DNA of 64,000 bases from positions 61,221 to 125,220 of the forward strand of contig CAUZDW010000009.1 in assembly GCA_963578825.1 (NCBI GenBank), read 5' to 3'. The translations under genes were made by a program, and so were the position numbers. The notes beneath the pieces were generated by a model that was not told the DNA's origin, did no database searches, and was given only the letters and a program-made list of their open reading frames with translations. Shown here piece by piece: positions 40,201-46,873 of this stretch. The number at the start of each line of letters is the position of its first letter. Position 1 is the stretch's first letter. The stretch comes from JAJDNS01 sp963578825. GTDB lineage: Bacteria > Acidobacteriota > Vicinamibacteria > Fen-336.

Positions 40201-40246
40201 CGACCTGCGCTTGCGGTTGCGCAAGGCGGCTGGGGGCCCGCGGTGA
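37202..40246 (+). CDS. Exported VWFA-related (acidobacterial type) protein with C-terminal TPRs
   Basis: About 1014 residues. Signal region near 17-44 ending RAAAQ. Residues 60-430 match the VWFA-related Acidobacterial domain style (TIGR03436): VQVEVVVTDDLNSPVTGLLA, FRLEEDGARQRVVSFQAVD, FVVVFDDLHL, KTVLLLSEGFVYEPGDP and the end HHYLLGYRPQGERRGGRLRR. The MIDAS DxSxS is replaced by DDLHL, so metal binding is doubtful. Residues about 430-750 are beta-rich. From 760 onward come TPR-like helical pairs (AAERSYREALRIQPSLTEAR, IEHYRAALAADRDLQVAALA). It probably assembles with other exported proteins. The ATG at 37202 follows GAGGA. Its TGA overlaps the next GTG. Confidence 0.8.
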   Translation: MGAGTLPRASGRSLSLRLVTFTARICAAALLASSWIGEGRAAAQTTPTASPRVLVTGRQEPTPDTVSSGVGLVQVEVVVTDDLNSPVTGLLAEAFRLEEDGARQRVVSFQAVDLAVAPTSEPPRVSTNAVDPTVNQPRTFVVVFDDLHLGLAGAAQAREASEQFTTQHTRPGDQVVLIAPGEGLVSSVVMPGGRAALAALMSSLRGRREAGPALTDYESFRIVEADDSAMAKRVLERLRDAGTVPAREQAEYVRSEANQVLESARDRRRRLLSAMASTLEVLTPAGTRKTVLLLSEGFVYEPGDPLTYEVIAASQRTGAVVHFLDVRGLTVGSRPDGSRRAVRGDATGAEILATITGGYAVRKVNDLAEALDRLSQEASHHYLLGYRPQGERRGGRLRRIHVEVDRRKVMVQARKGYYDAPDASLGPDDETAALDVRLRDALGSSSLIREIPLRLTSLALAPADDGRIQVTFASEASAERLSLARMPDGSLGTTLDVALAISHVQPEANRVVSVEGIAVTVPGGSRVKEAWLPFQRSFSLPPGLCQVKLVVRDRGTGAIGTVVHHLEVPDAAEFRISSPILSDMPQGEGVKPPRIVARRSFAPGSVLYCYFEVYPEPGTSARPNFGRLPAYQIVDSRGRVRHRAALPLPVRRDGGGLGRLIEVPLARIEPGEYELVVELAGEVTGGPDELREPFSVTKPRRFNDDLYRSALGAYLDGDFQGAVTTLLQWPAKDVLAAAKRLPKTDDRLRETALLLHTDLAMVLGRHAKIDGAKTHLTIGRALLEGAPLPDLHRDWLLALAYTHQASLRPAEALAFYTECAEAFPEAGEARLGAGTLYERNAFLPAGFGRGNLNLPPPLAAKAAERSYREALRIQPSLTEARLRLARVFQETDRVDKALLQLSLVVESSQDASLSALAHLFWGEIRETQGDVEGAIEHYRAALAADRDLQVAALALAQTLHRRDGRQAAVDALVPALDGARTSPWLAYRRGPRRLSTSSLHDLRLRLRKAAGGPR

Positions 40247-41115
40247 GGCGGGTCTTCATCTTTTTCGTGGCGGCCGTCCTGCTGGGTGGAGGCGGTGCCA
40301 GGAGCGACGACGATCCTCTTGTCTTCACGAGCTCCGTCGAGATGGTGCGGTTGGATGTGGCAGTGACACGCAACGGCCGGGCCGTCAAGGACCTGAACGG
40401 GCGGCACTTCGAGGTCACGGACAACGGCGTCTTGCAGCAGGTCGAGATCGTGGGCCATGTGGAGAAGCCCGTGCATGCCGTGCTGGCTCTCGACAACAGC
40501 GGCAGCCTCGCTGGCGATCGGATGGCGCGCCTCAAGATCGCCGCCCATGCCCTGCTCGATGTCCTTGGACCCGACGATGCGGTCTCTCTGCTCACCTTCT
40601 CCAGCCGCCTCGAGCTCAAGGCCGGCCCCGGCGCGCCCCGCGAGCAGGTCCACGCGGCGATCGAGGCGACCGAGGCACGGCTCAGCACCTCGCTCTACGA
40701 CGCGACCTTCGCGGCCCTGACCGTAGCCGACCCCACGCTCGGTCGACCCGTCGTGCTGATCTTCACGGACGGCCAGGACGTGGGCAGCTGGCTGCGCCCC
40801 GCGCAGGTGCTCCAGGCGGCCAGGAGCTCCGATCTCGTGAGCCACGCCGTGGTCAGCGGACAGGCGGGATCGGACACGCTCTTCCTCGAGGGGCTGGCGA
40901 GGGCCACCGGCGGCGAGGTCTGGAAGGTGGAGCACCTCGAGCTCGAGGACGCCTTCCTGCAAGCCCTGAAGGAGTTTCGCGACCGCTACACCCTGCAGTA
41001 CGCCGTCCAGGGCGACGATCAGGAGACGTGGCACGACATCGACGTGCACGTCCGGATTCCCGGGGCGAGGGTGCTGGTGCGCGAGGGATACCTGCGCAGG
41101 GGGACTCTCCCTTGA
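40243..41115 (+). CDS. Exported VWA-domain protein with intact MIDAS
   Basis: A 290-residue protein; signal peptide VRRVFIFFVAAVLLGGGGAR. A short beta-domain (VRLDVAVTRNGRAVKDLNGR) precedes a VWA domain with the full metal-ion-dependent adhesion site: LALDNSGSLAGDRM (Asp84, Ser86, Ser88), Thr in STSLYDAT and Asp in LIFTDGQDVGS. It ends RDRYTLQYAVQG and VREGYLRRG, the usual VWFA family tail. The GTG start overlaps the previous TGA (GTGA), so both VWA proteins are made together. It is likely to bind a protein partner through Mg/Mn. Confidence 0.88.
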   Translation: MRRVFIFFVAAVLLGGGGARSDDDPLVFTSSVEMVRLDVAVTRNGRAVKDLNGRHFEVTDNGVLQQVEIVGHVEKPVHAVLALDNSGSLAGDRMARLKIAAHALLDVLGPDDAVSLLTFSSRLELKAGPGAPREQVHAAIEATEARLSTSLYDATFAALTVADPTLGRPVVLIFTDGQDVGSWLRPAQVLQAARSSDLVSHAVVSGQAGSDTLFLEGLARATGGEVWKVEHLELEDAFLQALKEFRDRYTLQYAVQGDDQETWHDIDVHVRIPGARVLVREGYLRRGTLP

Positions 41116-41244
41116 CGGCCGGCGGCCCCAGGCTCGGGGGTCGGTGGAAGCCAGGCATCGCCTGCGGTGCCGCGGGGCCGCCCTGCCGCAGCAGCGACTG
41201 ACCCGGGGCGGGCCCCAGCCCGCGCCCGCGTGTCCCGAGGACGA

Positions 41245-42027
41245 TCACCACAGGGTGTAGCCCCCGTCGATGACGAGGGCCGCGCCGGTCATGAAGGCCG
41301 ACGCCGGGCTGGCGAGGTAGACCGCCAGGGGCCCTAGCTCGTCGGGCTCGCCGGCCCGCCCCACCGGGATTCCGGCCACCAGCTTCTCGATCACCTCCGG
41401 TTTCTTCTCGTTCCACTCCCGGTTCGTGTCCGTCATGAACAAGCCGGGGCAGATGGCGTTCACCGTGATCTGGTGGGGGGCCCAGTCCGCCGCCGCGCAA
41501 CGCGTGAACTGGGAGACGGCCGCCTTGGTCGCCTCGTAGGAGCGACCGCCGATCCCCCGGTTGGCGATGAGCGCGCTCATCGAGGAGATGTTGATGATGC
41601 GGCCGCCCGCGCCGCGCTCGATCATCGACGCCCCGACGATGCGCGTGCCGAGGACGCAGCTGGTCAGGTTCAGGTCCACGGCGGCCTGCCAGCTGGCCAG
41701 CGACTCCTTCTCGATGGGCTCCGCCGTCACCCGGTTCCCCACGTTGTTGACCAGGATGTGGATGGGGCCGCTCTCTTTGACCAGGCGATGGAACGCCTCC
41801 TCGCACTCCTTCGCCACCCCCATGTCCGTCTCGAGGGTACTGGCCTTCCGGCCGTGGGCCCGGATCTCGGCGGCCGTCTTGTCCAGCGTGTCCTGGTGGC
41901 GCCCGGTGATGATCACGTCAGCGCCCGCCTCCGCGAACGCCAGCGCCACCGACCGACCCAGCCCACGACTCCCCCCTGTCACGAGGGCGGTCTTCCCGTC
42001 CAGACGAAACTGCTCGAACAAACCCAT
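41245..42027 (-). CDS. Short-chain dehydrogenase/reductase
   Basis: A 260-residue classical SDR. Nucleotide-binding TGGSRGLG (17-24), NNVGNRVTAE (the NNAG position), catalytic Ser148/149 in INISSMSA, Tyr164 and Lys168 in YEATKAAV, and PG-F-TDTNREW after the active site. C-terminal VYLASPASAFMTGAALVIDG. It reduces or oxidises an alcohol/ketone with NAD(P); family resemblance is to gluconate-5-dehydrogenase-like SDRs, but the substrate is not certain. Lies 36 bases downstream of the DUF885 gene, same strand. Confidence 0.88.
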   Translation of the reverse strand: MGLFEQFRLDGKTALVTGGSRGLGRSVALAFAEAGADVIITGRHQDTLDKTAAEIRAHGRKASTLETDMGVAKECEEAFHRLVKESGPIHILVNNVGNRVTAEPIEKESLASWQAAVDLNLTSCVLGTRIVGASMIERGAGGRIINISSMSALIANRGIGGRSYEATKAAVSQFTRCAAADWAPHQITVNAICPGLFMTDTNREWNEKKPEVIEKLVAGIPVGRAGEPDELGPLAVYLASPASAFMTGAALVIDGGYTLW

Positions 42028-42063
42028 TGGTTCAGCCTCCGTGGCGTGAAAAAGTGGGGACCC

Positions 42064-43716
42064 TCAGTTCCCCCGGGTGAGCTGCAGGATCTCGTCATCC
42101 AAGCCGGTCAGCTCCCAGCGTGCCAGCGCGATCGGGATGCTGTCGATGGCGTTCAGACGGTCGAAGAAGTCCCGGAGCCGAAAGGGCTCACCCCGTTCCT
42201 CCTTCTGCCGAGCGTAGTCGGCCAGGGTGCGCTCCAGCAAGTACTTTCCCGTGACGTAGCTGGTGCCGTATCCGGGCTGCCGCAGGTAGAGCTGCTGCTC
42301 GAAGACCAGAAGCTCCTTCTCGGTCTTCATCCAGCCTCGCGGTGTCCCGTCCACGTGGACCCGACCCGCCTCCTCCATCGTCATCTGATTGGCGTGGGCG
42401 TAGAGCGAGCCCAGCCCACGGGCGGCGCGCTGCGCCAGGAGGATCCACACCAGCTCGCGGGAGCGTGGGCTGTCGTCGTAGAGACCGGCGTGGAGGAACA
42501 TCTCCTCGACACCCGTAGCGGTTCCCTCGCTGCGTGAGTCGAAGATGTTGTAGAGGAGGGCGCCCCGTCGGATGGGACTGGCGTGCGGCTCTCGGTCCAT
42601 CCGGGCCAGCTCGAACCAGTGCCAGGAGTGGGTGTAGAGCGGCAGCGGGTCGTAGTGGGCGGTGATCCAGAAGAAGTGGCGTCTGTCCGCGGGCACGAAC
42701 TCGCCCAGGTGCCGACGAAGAGCAGGCTCGAAGTAGTCGGCGACGGTGACGATCTCCTGGTTGCCCAGGAAGCGCATCAGGCGCGACGCCGCGCGATCGG
42801 CGAGGGCGGCGAACTCCTCGGGCGTCTCCGCTGCCTTCGCCGGCGGCAGGTCCCGATTGCGGTGTTCCTCCAGCTTCAGCGAAGACCAGGCGCGGTCCAG
42901 CTCCCGCTTCAGGAGCTGCACTTCGTCCTGCCAGCTCATCGGCACCAGGTGGACGTTCTGTTGGTACCAGGTGTACTCATCCCGACCGATGCCCGACGGC
43001 CCTTGCTTGCTCGGCGCCTCGGCCTCCAGCCACTCGATCAACTCGTCGGTGGCTCGCTTCGAAGTCTCCAGGACGGCCGCCAGCTCGGCACTCGCTCCAT
43101 CACCTGCCCTCTCGGAGATCTCGTTCAGGGTCTGGCGCTGCTGCCGGATGTTGCGAATGCCAGCCACCCACAGCTCCCTGGCGTCGCCCGTGAGGTTATG
43201 CTGCGCCTGCTTCATGAGCGGCGGGATCACACTCAGATTTTCGATCAGGCGCCGCTCCTCCTCGGCGCTCAGGGGGAACCGGTACGTCCAGAGCTCGGTC
43301 AGCGCGTGATGGGTTGGACCCTCGTGCCCCGGCACATCGCTGCGCTCCGTCCAGACAGACGCGTAGAAGGCCGGGTCCCGGGCCCAGGGCTTCAGCACCC
43401 GGTGGTTGAAGTCGAAGCCGTTCATCTCGGCCCGCACCAGGTGCCAGTCCACCTGTTGTGGAATCGGCCAGCCGCTGGCGTCGATCGCCCCGAGCCGCGC
43501 GCGCAGCCCCCGAAAGGTCTCGTAACGCTCGGCGAAGCACCGAGCGGTGTAGTCCGGAGCCCCGTCCGTCCACGGAGGCGCCTCGAAGGCCCGCCAATCC
43601 TCGAACAGCTGCAGCAGGACCTCGTGGCTGCTCGCCGGCGACTGGGCGGAACAGGTGACGGCAGCGAGCAAAAGGACCGGCACTCCGAACCGCAGCATCT
43701 CCAGTCGTATGGTCAC
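42064..43716 (-). CDS. Secreted DUF885-family protein
   Basis: About 550 residues. Signal peptide within MLRFGVPVLLLAAVTCSAQS. DUF885 character: helical throughout, with GTSYVTGKYLLERTLADYAR near the C-terminus (the GxxxTYxxGKxx..LL element) and RSEGTATGVEEMFLHAGLYD (an E-x-x-E helix equivalent to the metal site of these zincin-like proteins, although a canonical HExxH is not visible). The start is either GTG 43716 or ATG 43701; neither has a good ribosome-binding site. Probably a peptidase-like exported enzyme of unknown substrate. Confidence 0.8.
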   Translation of the reverse strand: MTIRLEMLRFGVPVLLLAAVTCSAQSPASSHEVLLQLFEDWRAFEAPPWTDGAPDYTARCFAERYETFRGLRARLGAIDASGWPIPQQVDWHLVRAEMNGFDFNHRVLKPWARDPAFYASVWTERSDVPGHEGPTHHALTELWTYRFPLSAEEERRLIENLSVIPPLMKQAQHNLTGDARELWVAGIRNIRQQRQTLNEISERAGDGASAELAAVLETSKRATDELIEWLEAEAPSKQGPSGIGRDEYTWYQQNVHLVPMSWQDEVQLLKRELDRAWSSLKLEEHRNRDLPPAKAAETPEEFAALADRAASRLMRFLGNQEIVTVADYFEPALRRHLGEFVPADRRHFFWITAHYDPLPLYTHSWHWFELARMDREPHASPIRRGALLYNIFDSRSEGTATGVEEMFLHAGLYDDSPRSRELVWILLAQRAARGLGSLYAHANQMTMEEAGRVHVDGTPRGWMKTEKELLVFEQQLYLRQPGYGTSYVTGKYLLERTLADYARQKEERGEPFRLRDFFDRLNAIDSIPIALARWELTGLDDEILQLTRGN

Positions 43717-43857
43717 TCCCGTCCGGACGGTGTCCGGCGCAACGAACGACGGTGCAGCCGCGACACCTACGAACTGGCGCGGCAGGTTCCTCAGTCGGCG
43801 GGCCCCATGTCTCCGGAGGAAGCGCTCGCCCAGCTCCGTCGCGGGCGGCGGTGGCGG

Positions 43858-44115
43858 TCACGGTCCGTCGATGCGGCGAGACGACGCGTCCCGGGTCCAG
43901 TACGGCTGGTAGTAGTGGCTGGGGCTCAGCTTCCGGGCCGGCTTCTCGGGCCGGCGGAAGGCGCCCTGGACCATGGACCGCAGCTCCTTCGGGTGCTCGA
44001 AGATGTAGATGAGGGCTCCAAGGCCGAAGAGTGACAAGGCACCGCCAGCGACCAGGGCAAGCGGCACCAGGAGGATGAAGGCAAATCGCAGGACGTCCGG
44101 CAGCGTGTCAGCCAT
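43858..44115 (-). CDS. Small membrane protein, unknown
   Basis: An 85-residue protein with a long hydrophobic segment, probably two short helices (LRFAFILLVPLALVAGGALS and LFGLGALIYIFEH), and a basic C-terminal tail with several Tyr (SHYYQPYWTRDA). No family recognised. It lies alone between the DUF885 gene and the divergent metzincin-TPR gene. Confidence 0.55.
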   Translation of the reverse strand: MADTLPDVLRFAFILLVPLALVAGGALSLFGLGALIYIFEHPKELRSMVQGAFRRPEKPARKLSPSHYYQPYWTRDASSRRIDGP

Positions 44116-44251
44116 TGTGGGTCACTCTCTCTCTGACGTCTGGGGCCGGGGCAACTATATCCGCTAGTCGAGCCGGGGTCAGGTCTCATGATGGTGATTC
44201 GGCCGGCCGGCGCCCAGCCCCGAGCTAGAATGGAGACAGGATCACACCCTC

Positions 44252-46789
44252 ATGCCTCACGCTCGCCTCCGGCTCATCCTTGCCGCCTCCACGCTTCTCG
44301 TGGCCTCGTCAGGCGCGAGCGGCGGCGAGCCCGCCTCTCCCGCCGTTCGGGTGATCCGGATCAAGGCGGTGGCCGACGAGGCCTTCCGCGAGAAGAAGGG
44401 CTGGGAGAAGGAGATCCGGGAGCACGTCGCCTGGTCTGACGAGAAGCTCCGCGAGCTGGCGGGCATCGGTCTCGACCTGGTCGCGGTGGAGCCATGGAGG
44501 ACGCACCAGGGCTCGGCGATGACGCTTCTGCTCAACGAGCTGCGCCTCGGGGTCGAGAAAGACGGGGCCGAGGCGGTGATCGGGTTCACGGGCCACCCGC
44601 CACCGGTGACGATGACGCACCTCCGGGGCGGCACGGTGAGATATCCGGTGCCCTTCACTGCCGGGATCGCCTTTCCCCTGGGTGACCGCGCGGTCGTCCG
44701 CCGCACCGAGTGGAAGACGCTCACCCGCCACACCCTGATGCACGAGGTCACCCACCTCTTCGGGGGACTCCACGTCCATGACAAGAGCCTCCTGGAAACG
44801 AACGCCGAGCGGATGAGCTTCCGTCTGGACACGTTCAACCGCCGAGTGCTCGACCTCACTCGGGACCGCGACTTCGATCGCGGAATCCGGGAGATCCCTC
44901 GGGACGAGCTCGCAGCCCTGGTCGACCTGTACCGCCAGGCCCCCCTGCGCGGAGAGAACGACGCCGACACCACCATCCGGATCGCCTACCTGCACATGTT
45001 GATCGGAGAGGTCGAGGACGCCCTCGAGGAGTTTCGGAAGGCGGTGAAGATCGCTCCAGAGCAGAGCCGGGACATCCTCCGATACGCGATCATCCCCGAG
45101 CTCGAGGCCTGGGCCGAGCAACAGGAGCAGACGGTCAAGAGCCGGCACGTGCTCGCGCAGGCGTATTACCTCGACGAACGCTGGCAGGACGCCTCCGTCC
45201 TGCTGCTGCCAAGCTGCAGCACACCCCCGGAGGATGCCCCCTCGTGCGAGCTCCTCGGGGCCGTGTACCTGAAGTCCGAACAGCTGGGCCTGGCCGAGGA
45301 GGCCCTCAAGACCGCCCTTCGGCGGGACGACTCTCTGGCCGCGGCCCACAACACCCTCGCCAGCGTCTACGCCGCGACGGGCCGCTACGACGAGGCCCTC
45401 GAGCTGTTCGGCCGGGCCCAGGAGCTCGACCCCGGCCACGTCGACACCCATTTCAGCACGGGGGTCACGTATCTCGCCGCCGACAGGCCGGGTGCCGCCG
45501 AGGCCTCGTTCCGGGAGGTGCTCCGTCTGCGCGAGTTCCACGATGCCGCACGGGCCAAGCTGGCTCTCGCGCTGGCCCGGCAAGGCCGGGGCAAGGAGGC
45601 CCGCGCGGTCGTCAGGCCGTTCGAGAAGCGCCAGTTTCTGTCGGCCTTCGTCCTGCGCGACATGGCGGAGGCCTACTTCCTGTCCGGCGACACGAAGGAG
45701 GCGTTCAAGAACCTCCAGCTGGCCAAGAAGGGAGGCATCGACGTCCAGGCCGTGGAGGTGCTGATCCAGGAAGGCACCTGGCGCCCCCGGGAAGTCGGCG
45801 TCGGCGATCTCATCGCCCAGGCGGAGGCCTACTACCGCACCGGCAGGTACGACACGGCCCGGGAGCTCCTGAAGAGCGCGGAGGAGAAAGGGCCGCGGGA
45901 GCCAGACGTCCACTACTGGCTCGGCCGCGTGGCCGCCGACGAGAAGGACGAGAAGGGGGCGAGGGGCCACTTTCAGCGCTCCATCGACCTCGATCCGGAC
46001 TTCCTCCCTTCGCGGTACGAGCTGGGCCGGTTTGCCTACGGCGACGAGGACTACGCCCAGGTGGTGTCGTGGCTCGAGCCGTACGTGGAGAGCGGAAACG
46101 CCGACAGCAGCGCTCACTACATGCTGGGAAGGAGCCAGTTCCAGCTGGGCACCCTGGGCGAAGCCGAGGAGCATCTGCGCTCGGCCATCCGCAAGCGGTC
46201 CGACTACGGCAACTCCTTCTACTTTCTGGCCCGGGTCTTCCTCCAGCAGGGCCGCGACGGGGAAGCCCGACGGGAGCTCCAGCTGGCCGTCGACTCCCTG
46301 TCTCTCCCGGACTGGAGACGAGAGGACGCTCACCTCCGCCTCGCCCGCCTGCTGGACGCCGCCGGCGAGGGCGAGAGAGCTGGGGATCATGTGGACATCG
46401 CCCTCCGCCTCGGAGCACACGGGACGACGAGCACCGCCGTCGACCTCACCCCCCTCCCCAGCGACCGGATCGAGCTCGTCCGGGTTGCGCCCTCGCTGGC
46501 AAAGGCGCTGGCTCGAGGCCAGGAGATCCGCATCGTGTCCACCGTGCGCTTCGACCTGCGGAGCGCCGAGCGGGGCATCGTGCTCCTGATGCCACAGGAC
46601 GAGAGCGGCACCACGCTGGCCCGGCCCCAGCCTCGGGCCAGCGTGGAACGGGGCAGAGGAGAGGTCACCCTCGAGGCCACGATCATCACTCCGGCAAGCG
46701 GTGCTTTCGTCGAGATTTTCCTGGCTCTCCATGCCGAGGGACGCAAGGCCACCACGGCGGTGACCCGGGCGCGCTACGCCCTGGAGTGA
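44252..46789 (+). CDS. Exported metzincin-motif / TPR fusion protein
   Basis: An 845-residue protein; signal peptide MPHARLRLILAASTLLVASS. Residues 30-220 form a compact protease-like domain with HEVTHLFGGLH (His164, Glu165, His168, His174), a full HExxHxxGxxH zinc site. From about 240 to 700 come tandem TPRs (AHNTLASVYAATGRYDEALE, VHYWLGRVAADEKDEKGARG, AHYMLGRSQFQLGTLGEAEE). The last 100 residues are a beta-sandwich (RIVSTVRFDLRSAERGIVLL). The zinc domain resembles peptidases that cut at the cell surface; TPRs probably dock substrate or partners. It lies 85 bases before the VWFA gene, same strand. This domain order is uncommon. Confidence 0.8.
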   Translation: MPHARLRLILAASTLLVASSGASGGEPASPAVRVIRIKAVADEAFREKKGWEKEIREHVAWSDEKLRELAGIGLDLVAVEPWRTHQGSAMTLLLNELRLGVEKDGAEAVIGFTGHPPPVTMTHLRGGTVRYPVPFTAGIAFPLGDRAVVRRTEWKTLTRHTLMHEVTHLFGGLHVHDKSLLETNAERMSFRLDTFNRRVLDLTRDRDFDRGIREIPRDELAALVDLYRQAPLRGENDADTTIRIAYLHMLIGEVEDALEEFRKAVKIAPEQSRDILRYAIIPELEAWAEQQEQTVKSRHVLAQAYYLDERWQDASVLLLPSCSTPPEDAPSCELLGAVYLKSEQLGLAEEALKTALRRDDSLAAAHNTLASVYAATGRYDEALELFGRAQELDPGHVDTHFSTGVTYLAADRPGAAEASFREVLRLREFHDAARAKLALALARQGRGKEARAVVRPFEKRQFLSAFVLRDMAEAYFLSGDTKEAFKNLQLAKKGGIDVQAVEVLIQEGTWRPREVGVGDLIAQAEAYYRTGRYDTARELLKSAEEKGPREPDVHYWLGRVAADEKDEKGARGHFQRSIDLDPDFLPSRYELGRFAYGDEDYAQVVSWLEPYVESGNADSSAHYMLGRSQFQLGTLGEAEEHLRSAIRKRSDYGNSFYFLARVFLQQGRDGEARRELQLAVDSLSLPDWRREDAHLRLARLLDAAGEGERAGDHVDIALRLGAHGTTSTAVDLTPLPSDRIELVRVAPSLAKALARGQEIRIVSTVRFDLRSAERGIVLLMPQDESGTTLARPQPRASVERGRGEVTLEATIITPASGAFVEIFLALHAEGRKATTAVTRARYALE

Positions 46790-46873
46790 GCCCGATTCGC
46801 CCGGCTGGCGAGCCGGCCTTCGGAAGGGTATTCTTTGTCCGCCTGACGGCATACAATCGGCGAGAGACATCCC

